Of a DNA stretch of 64,000 bases, positions 57,336 through 64,000 are shown piece by piece (position 1 is the stretch's first letter; the number at the start of each line of letters is the position of its first letter). The notes below the pieces were generated by a model. It searched no databases, was not told the DNA's origin, and saw only the letters and a program-made list of their open reading frames with translations. The translations under genes and the position numbers were made by a program. The DNA is from Nemertoderma westbladi. Its lineage: Eukaryota; Xenacoelomorpha; Nemertodermatida; Nemertodermatidae. The stretch spans positions 1-64,000 of the forward strand of contig JAUCBJ010007930.1 of assembly GCA_032718475.1 (NCBI GenBank). The letters are read 5' to 3'.

Positions 57336-59205
57336 GTTAAATAAGGATGGATTATATAATGCAGTGGTACTGTTTCTAAATATGAAGAACACTCCTGGAT
57401 TTTATTGCAGTCGAAATTCCATTTATAATTTATATGCTGATATGTGCAGCTCATCTCTGCATTTGCCACAAAATGTGCAGATTTGATTGAGAAAAATTGA
57501 GACTGTCTGACTGTACAGTAGGCCTACGGTAATTTATTTATTGTACCAATCAGCTAATAGGCCTACCACAGTACCATAACTGAACTAAACATGCTAGAAC
57601 ATTCAGCAGGGGAGAAGTTCAAATGCAGCTGGGCAGTGATGACAGCAGTGGGCAGTACCGGTCTGCCGGTACCAGGACCAGCTGACCGACAACTGGACAA
57701 TCAATACAGCAATAAACTACAGAACTAGTCAGCTAGTAAGATATAGGCCTAGTGATATACCAGCCAGCATAGTACAGTATTACAAATTGTCTGTCAGTCA
57801 GTCAGTCTGTGGTCGTACACGTACAGACAGAGACAGTCAAATAAATAGATAATTAGTACAATCCAGCAATCAGACAATACAGTCAGGAACACTGGCAGAC
57901 TGGTCACATCACAATATGTCCAATTTACAGCCAGAATCTAACCGCGGAAAACGCTCTCAGCAGCTTAGTGAAATTTTTCCATAGAAAACAATGCTAAATT
58001 TCATTTGAAAACCGGCAGTGCTGCAGTGAAATTTTAACATTGACATTCTAAAAATTATGACAATAGAATCGCCATAAAATTCCGTATAAATTAATTTGAG
58101 AATTATAATATCATCGTCTGATCGTTGGGATAACTGGATAACTATCATTAATATTAAAAATAAAAAATTGTCACATTATGTGCCCAGCTTCTGCTTTGAG
58201 GACAAGTGGAGTTACAAAATATGTCCAGAAATATAATCGCAGCCTGCTGGCCTGTGAAGGACAAATAGTGGCTGCACTGACACTTTCTCGCTGTAAATAT
58301 GTGGACAATTTTTGACTGAGCTTCAGTCAGAAAGTGACCAGTGCAGCATTGTTCCTAACTGCAATAGGCTGATAGGCCTATTTCAGTATTTGGGGTGTAG
58401 TTCTAGTCGTAGTTCTGTAGTTACGGTCAGGCAGTACTGCAGTACCGTACAGCCGTACCGGTAATCCTTTCACCTGTAATCAATACCAGTATGTCTGACT
58501 GTAGTATGTATTGCTGTACCTAGTTCTGCAGGCTGGCCCTGGCAGGTACCGGTATTGCTGTATTGTAATTGTACCGTCTGACCGTCCAGCCGGTTAGCGC
58601 AGTAGCCTACCTGCTGACATCTAAGACCGGTACAGCGGTAGGCTGGCCTGCTGGCAGGTATAAAATCAGACACTCAGATAGCAGATAGTACTGTACAGCT
58701 TTAGCAGTTTAGTAACGGTCTGACGGTAGTACAGTAGTACAGTACACAGTAGTATGTATGACAGTATGACTGACTATTACTGTATTACTTATTAGATGGT
58801 TTTGTACTAGGCCTGCCATAGTCTACTACTGTACTATATAGTAGGCCATGCTGCCATGGGCCTACTGCATACTGTACAAAAGTACTAGTGATGTGATAGC
58901 AGCTCATATTACAGCTATAAACTGATATTAAAGCTGATTGGCTATCTGGTCTGCTATGTACTACTACTATTACCATGGCCTGCTATATTACTACGGACTA
59001 CAGGGCACTCGAACTGGCCTCTCAAAAAGAGGCCAGTTTTTTTTTACAGTATTTAGATATTTTGATATGGAAAGAGTTCTATAAATTTTCATTTGCTGCA
59101 ATTTGGTCAACGGACGCAATTGAAGTCTCCTCGTTAAGCAAAATACTTAATTTTTTGGTGGCTAGTGTTTTAGGGCATTAGTGTGGCTTGGGTACTACTA
59201 CTACT
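57336..59205. other. Upstream region of PINCH-like gene A, no gene seen
   Basis: Presumed promoter side of gene A. Part of it (about 58380-58980) is rich in TACCGGTA, TAGGCCTA and CAGTACTGTA palindromic words. No exon or transposon end was recognised. Confidence 0.5.
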
Positions 59206-59209
59206 AGGA

Positions 59210-59844
59210 TCGGCATGCTGCATTGCAGCTGCGTTTTTAAGAATGCTGTGCCGGCTTGTCGACAAAATTAAGTCGCCACAACTCCCTATAACCCATGACA
59301 TTTGCTAGATCATCCGCATCTTCAAGGCCAGTGTCCTTTAAGATACATCTCAAGAAAGTCATGGGCTGTCCCCCATGCTTATTCACTCCATGAGCCAGCT
59401 AAAGCACAAGATTATGCACTGGCTGGTCCTCACGGCGAAAGCGATATCCTGCAAAGCGGAGGCGACTTTGTTCTAGTGTCAAGCTTGGCGGAACCAATGT
59501 GACAGCTCCAATATGTTATATAGTGTCTGGTTGGAGATGTGTGCATTGTACTTGACACAATGAACCCGGCGTAGCATTCTTGGGAATGTCACATCCAGAG
59601 ATTTGGTGTCCTCTGCAGTTAGAGCCCAGCATGGACTCCCATAGAGGAGTATTGGAACTACTGCTGCTCTAAATAATCGGACCTTAAGATTCCGATTAAT
59701 TATCTGGGACTTCCAAATCCTGGAAAGCCTATGCAAGGCTGACCATGCCTTTCCCTTACGTATTCGAAGGTTCTTACCTGAATTTTGATTATGTATGAAT
59801 ATCCATATACTAGTATTATCAAGTAGGCATTGCATTGTTGCCAA
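59210..59844 (-). pseudogene. Non-LTR retrotransposon (LINE) 3' fragment, second copy
   Basis: The minus strand encodes NLRIRKGKAWSALHRLSRIW, RNLKVRLFRAAVVPILLYGS and RMLRRVHCVKYNAHISNQTL, the post-RT region of LINE proteins. Below about 59480 other frames continue with RLRFAGYRFRREDQPV and LKDTGLEDADDLANVMGYRE. It is homologous to 27990-28618 and better preserved. 5'-truncated, so inactive. Confidence 0.8.
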
Positions 59845-60363
59845 GCAACTTATGAGATAAACAAAATGTTCTAGAACATTGTGTATTTATTAATAGAATA
59901 AAATGGCCTGCATCGGAAGCAAATGCATGCAAAATTAGAATACCCATATATATCTCAGCTATTTCCCAACCAAATTCAAATATTTTTACATATTTGGAAT
60001 CCTTGCACGGTCAGCTTTCAACTTGTACCAACAAATCACAAAATGTTTGAAGAATAACTGCGGTGTAACTGGTGCAATATCGACGGAGACACTTTTTTTA
60101 AACGCTTGTAGCTAAAGAATTAAAGCGAAAATAAAAATTCTGGCTCACCCAGCAAGGAGGAGGGAGCTGAAATTATCTATGTTTCAATTTTCATGCAATC
60201 TCATTAAGATTTGTCGAAAAATTGGGGGGGGGGGGGACAGGTACCTGAATAACGACACAATATTCCAGGACATAGTGTACATGTGGTTAGAAAGAATTTG
60301 CAAGTGTGTGGTGATAGTATTCGAGCAGGGTGTGGTGATAGGGTGATAGGTCTAATATTCGAC
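59845..60363. other. Spacer, no gene seen
   Basis: About 520 bases with an 11-12 G run near 60223-60236. Nothing else recognised. Confidence 0.5.
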
Positions 60364-61105
60364 TTAAGGGGGGGGGGGGGGGGGGTACACCATTTTCGGA
60401 CAAATCTTCGATTTATCACTCTCAGCGTTTCAAAAATTTTCGTTTTTGGCTATAATTTGGAATATAGATGCCTAAGATGCTATTCTACATGATAGGCTAG
60501 AAAAAAAAATTTTTCGCTATTTAATATTAGTTAATACTAGTTAACAATAAAAAAAACTTGGTTGTGCTTAAAACCCTAAGGTTTTTACAGTTTTGAATCT
60601 AATCACATGAAAGTTTTTTTATATGATAGATCAAAGATGGGGCAACATAACTATCAGGCGAAATTTTGTGAAATTTATTTTGCACCGCTAGGTGGCGCTG
60701 CAAATTTAGGCTAAATTTTTAGGTTTGTTATAAATAGTATTAAATTTTATTAACAAATAATTTCGAAAAGTTGTCTGATACTTTTATGCAGGGTGGCTAT
60801 CTAGACACCCACAGAAAGTTTCAGACAAATTGCTCAAAAATTATAGAAGTAGTAGGGTTTTGAAGTTGACAATTTTATAAAAAAAATATTTCGAGATAAT
60901 CGACCTTTCATTATACATAGTAATAGTAATTTCAATAGGAATCCCTAAATGGAATTTGTTATAACTTGAAAACAAAAAGAGCTATTAAATAGCGGTTTTC
61001 TGATTTGGAAACACCATTTAATCGTGCATTATAATAGACCATAAAAAAAAATTCGACATATTTTTGACCAAAATGGTGTACTCCCCCCCCCCCCCCCCCC
61101 CTTAA
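60364..61105. mobile_element. TTAA-flanked non-autonomous element with G-run ends (742 bp)
   Basis: TTAA at 60364-60367 and 61102-61105 flank inverted ends made of a run of 18 Gs (left) or 19 Cs (right) and then the inverted repeat GTACACCATTTT. The ends resemble those of the fold-back at 53308 (G-run, TA, CATTTT, GAC), so both probably belong to one superfamily. The interior is AT-rich and non-coding. Confidence 0.8.
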
Positions 61106-61961
61106 CTATGATAGGCCAGAAGTTCATGACCCAAATATACTGGAAATCGCTAAATCTACTAGAGATGGGAATAAGAGTGGGGTGTGGGAGTCACAGGGCG
61201 GTAACCACCGTAGTTAGCGACAGAAATATTATTAGCCCCCAGAACGACGGTGAAAAAGGCATTTCAGAAATAAATTTTTTAAATTGCTGTGTGTTCCACT
61301 GTACCTTTATAAGGCGTATGTGGTGAAGTAGCATCATCATTAACATTACTATTTGCTGAAACACGAATGATGTGCCTATTGGCTCGCATTTACTCAAAAT
61401 TAATCTCGCAAATAAATAATTGGAAAATAGGAATATTGGAAGAATACTTGGCTATTCGGCACCTCGTAGTTTATATAAAAATTAAATAACTATTTAAAAA
61501 AAAACTATTCAGCGGTTATGACCATTGTTTATTTTTTAAACCTCTCTCCCTCGCTGCGTTCGCTTGATACATAAATCAGTCGGGAGATTACGCTGAAAAG
61601 GTGTTACTTTTCTCACAATGATATAGTTATTTCTGCATTAGTAAATTTCTGCCAGGAACTGACTTATTCATGGATAAATTCATAAATAATAAAATATACA
61701 AAGCAATCCAAACACAGCTACTGTATCGTTTTAGGCATCATTAGAATTCTATTGTTATCTCAACTAAATCTAATCGATGGGTGTAAAATAAAAATACTTT
61801 GTAATCATTGTGGTACGTGATCAATACACCTTAGGAAGCTAAACATCATATTCCACACAGCAACACAATTAATGCATTAAGATATATAATTGAAGCTAAT
61901 AGCTTTTAGTAATTCACTTAAATTATTCTATATAAATATTTCACAAAGTTCCATTAATGGT
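61106..61961. other. 3' flank of PINCH-like gene B, no other gene seen
   Basis: AT-rich DNA after the stop of gene B on the minus strand. The flank does not resemble the 3' flank of gene A. Confidence 0.5.
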
Positions 61962-63698
61962 TCACTTAAAAGCAGTATAGATCTTAGCTTTAGCAGAACC
62001 CCAAGCTTCCATCATTAATTTATGGGATTTTTTAGTTTCTAATGGATATAGGCGTCGTCGCATTTCACTCGGTAATATATTATAACAATAGGGACACAAA
62101 GGCCGCATATCTAGGTCCAGTAAAGCGTCCACCGCTGATAAATTCACATTACAGCAGCAACAGTTAAAATGTATTGTACAATATTTCTTAGCATTGAAGG
62201 ATATGACATCACCAACGATAACCTTGTTGCAATAGAAACAGATGTTACCGAACAACTTATTGTAATGGGCTTCGCAGTAAGCCAATCCGTTTCTTTCATA
62301 GAAACGATGGCCATGAAAAGGTTTCTCGCAGTAGGAGCATACAAAGTGTTCTATATGCCAGACTTTACCTAGTGCGTGAACCCGTCTATCTTCAATAGGG
62401 CGTCGGCATGCTCCACATATCGGGATGCCCATGGCATCGTGACAAGGTAGACAGTATAGCTTTCCTTTCACCTCACGAGCTGAACACGTTAACTCCACTG
62501 AACATTTGGAGCATTTGAAATGGTATGGATGATAGTGATCCCCACCGAACTTTAAACTCGGTTCTTCAATGTAAGACTGGCAGCGCAAGCAAATGAACAT
62601 ACCCTCAGACTGTTCTTTATCTCGCATATGACACTGACGGCAAAGAGCTCGATGATTAACCTTAACAAACCCAAGATCAGCTAGTTCAATCCCACAAGAG
62701 GTGCAACAGAAACATTCTGGATGCCAAGAACGATCCATGGCTCGCAGCACTCGCCCGATTACAAATTCTTTGCATTGTGCACAACATGGAGCAAAGAGGA
62801 CATGAAAATCGGTTTCGCAATATTTCCTCCCATCAAATTCAAAGTACAAACTATCAGAAAATGGCCTAAAACACTGAGCGCAAACGAAACATTCTATGTG
62901 CCACAGCTCTCCCTTGCAATTAACCATTTTTTCCTCTGCTTGGAACATTTCTCCACAACGTGTACAAGATGACACAGGCAGATCAAGCTGATGGTGTGCA
63001 CCTGCCTTATGTACCTCAACAGTGACACCACCGCGATTAGCTTCATCTAGCCTAGGAGGCAATGGGGGCGGATGTAGATCATCATCAACATCACTAACTT
63101 CGGTGAGGGTTCGAGAAATCCCAGAACGTTGAGATTCATTGGTGGCTGATCTATGTAAGTGCAAGGGTGGAAGAGCCTCCATTAATTCCCGTTGCTGCCA
63201 TACAGGTTCTGTAACTGGATCCTCTGTAAACCATTGATGTCTAACTGTTTGCGGTTGAGACATATACAATGTTTTGGTAACTATTTCCCCTTCAGGTCCT
63301 ACTTCGGCCCATTGTTTATGGACATTCATTCCCTTCGTGGTATCATTCTGGACATCATGGACAATCCTTGATTCAGAGTAGTTACTTTTCGCACCATTTG
63401 CTACTTCTAGAAAAGGTCCCACGGAATCAACACCACGCCCTAACTGAACCTTACGATGGATCTTTCGGCCATCTGGGAGGGTTTCAGTAAACTCCTGCAA
63501 TGACAAACCATCAGTTCCTGTTGGTGCACCGATCACTTGATCATTACTAAGTGGAATAGGTCCAGAGCCAGCCGCTGATGCATTATGTAATTGATACTCA
63601 TGCGACTTTATGATATTAACTCGCTGACCTGAAGAAACATCTCCAAAGTCTTGTGGCCTAATATTTAATTGGCTCTGTGTTGGGTGAGAATAATCCAT
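61962..63698 (-). CDS. LIMS1: PINCH-like five-LIM adaptor, copy B (578 aa, single exon)
   Basis: Same length, start and domain order as copy A (N-terminal extension, five LIM domains, basic tail). About a dozen or so substitutions separate the two over the first 502 residues, for example H33 for Y, S281 for P and T333 for S. From codon 502 the proteins diverge sharply: 33 of the last 76 residues differ. LIM5 keeps its ligands (C487, C490, C507, H510, C513, C516 and the final CxxC) but has CCCC where copy A has CCLC, and the tail reads MRRRLYPLETKKSHK. Both copies retain the closing AKIY..FK. Nucleotide similarity also starts within about 5 bases of the ATG. Intact frames in both suggest both are functional; role as for copy A. 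Confidence 0.9.
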   Translation of the reverse strand: MDYSHPTQSQLNIRPQDFGDVSSGQRVNIIKSHEYQLHNASAAGSGPIPLSNDQVIGAPTGTDGLSLQEFTETLPDGRKIHRKVQLGRGVDSVGPFLEVANGAKSNYSESRIVHDVQNDTTKGMNVHKQWAEVGPEGEIVTKTLYMSQPQTVRHQWFTEDPVTEPVWQQRELMEALPPLHLHRSATNESQRSGISRTLTEVSDVDDDLHPPPLPPRLDEANRGGVTVEVHKAGAHHQLDLPVSSCTRCGEMFQAEEKMVNCKGELWHIECFVCAQCFRPFSDSLYFEFDGRKYCETDFHVLFAPCCAQCKEFVIGRVLRAMDRSWHPECFCCTSCGIELADLGFVKVNHRALCRQCHMRDKEQSEGMFICLRCQSYIEEPSLKFGGDHYHPYHFKCSKCSVELTCSAREVKGKLYCLPCHDAMGIPICGACRRPIEDRRVHALGKVWHIEHFVCSYCEKPFHGHRFYERNGLAYCEAHYNKLFGNICFYCNKVIVGDVISFNAKKYCTIHFNCCCCNVNLSAVDALLDLDMRPLCPYCYNILPSEMRRRLYPLETKKSHKLMMEAWGSAKAKIYTAFK

Positions 63699-64000
63699 GT
63701 TATATGAAAACGACTATCATGATACGGCTATTAATTTTCATACTAGTTTATGATAATAATAATTAATACATATAAATATTAAATAAATCAATTCTCTAGG
63801 CCTACTATATTATACGAAACTTACTTGCATTACTTGATTCACATGGTTAAAAGGAGGTGTGTGTTTCGTATCTTATACTATATTTATAATATCTAACCAT
63901 TTCCTTTGTAGAAACCTGTTACATGAACACGACGTATATTCATCAAAACGCGCAGTTCGTCACAAAATTATTTTCGAATAAAATTTTGTACTCCTTGTCA
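63699..64000. other. Upstream flank of PINCH-like gene B
   Basis: AT-rich, unrelated to the upstream flank of gene A apart from the last few bases before the ATG (TAACATGG). Presumed 5' UTR or promoter. Confidence 0.5.

Noticed and set aside
57336-57392. 19-codon upstream extension of PINCH copy A
   Set aside because: It has no ATG (it would start at GTG) and is absent from copy B, whose sequence similarity begins at the ATG.
1-64000. tRNA or rRNA genes
   Set aside because: No cloverleaf-like segment or ribosomal sequence was recognised by eye; a covariance-model scan would be needed to exclude divergent tRNA relics.

Overview
This is nuclear DNA from an animal. It carries spliced genes with consensus GT..AG introns and metazoan protein families: a PINCH-type five-LIM adaptor, a TRIM-like RING/B-box protein, a Tudor protein, a secreted LDL-receptor class A protein and a pentameric ligand-gated channel. 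It also carries BEL/Pao, LINE, hAT and TTAA-target transposable elements. Long AT-rich spacers, many TE relics and a quarter of the window in minisatellites suggest a marine invertebrate. An echinoderm or hemichordate would fit, but the phylum cannot be fixed from sequence reading alone.

Layout. 1-6.5 kb: the 5' part of a BEL/Pao LTR retrotransposon on the minus strand (gag in two overlapping frames, then a long repeat-rich leader and probable 5' LTR). 7.7-11.3 kb: a TRIM-like gene (minus) whose C-terminus is a 16-residue tandem array. 12.4-13.6 kb: an intronless pentameric channel gene (plus) without the Cys-loop cysteines or a signal peptide. 13.7-17.6 kb: a 60-bp minisatellite starting just after its stop codon. 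20.3-24.3 kb: a 17-bp minisatellite. 24.7-25.7 kb: a fold-back element. 28 kb: a LINE 3' fragment. 28.8-32.6 kb: a three-exon gene for a 122-residue secreted protein with two LDLa domains; each intron holds its own minisatellite (70 bp and 46 bp). 35.2-36.7 kb: a 31-bp minisatellite. 37.4-40.8 kb: a Tudor gene (minus) whose second exon encodes an 8-residue repeat. 42.4-44.9 kb: an internally deleted hAT element with exact 8-bp target duplications. 45.7-47.5 kb: a fold-back element and a broken LINE reverse transcriptase. 48.2-51.4 kb: 62-bp and 43-bp minisatellites. 53.3-55.3 kb: a 1.1-kb TTAA fold-back and a piggyBac-like MITE. 55.6-57.3 and 62.0-63.7 kb: two PINCH-like genes in the same orientation, with a LINE fragment and another TTAA element between them.

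The genes do not form an operon or an evident pathway. The unifying feature is repeat biology: nine separate minisatellites (about 16 kb together) in coding sequence, introns and spacers, plus several fold-back elements. The points most worth follow-up are the PINCH pair (first ~500 codons nearly identical, last 76 diverged, consistent with gene conversion), the Cys-less intronless channel, the TRIM-like protein with a repeat array as its C-terminus, the small LDLa gene with minisatellite-filled introns, and the Tudor gene with a repeat exon.
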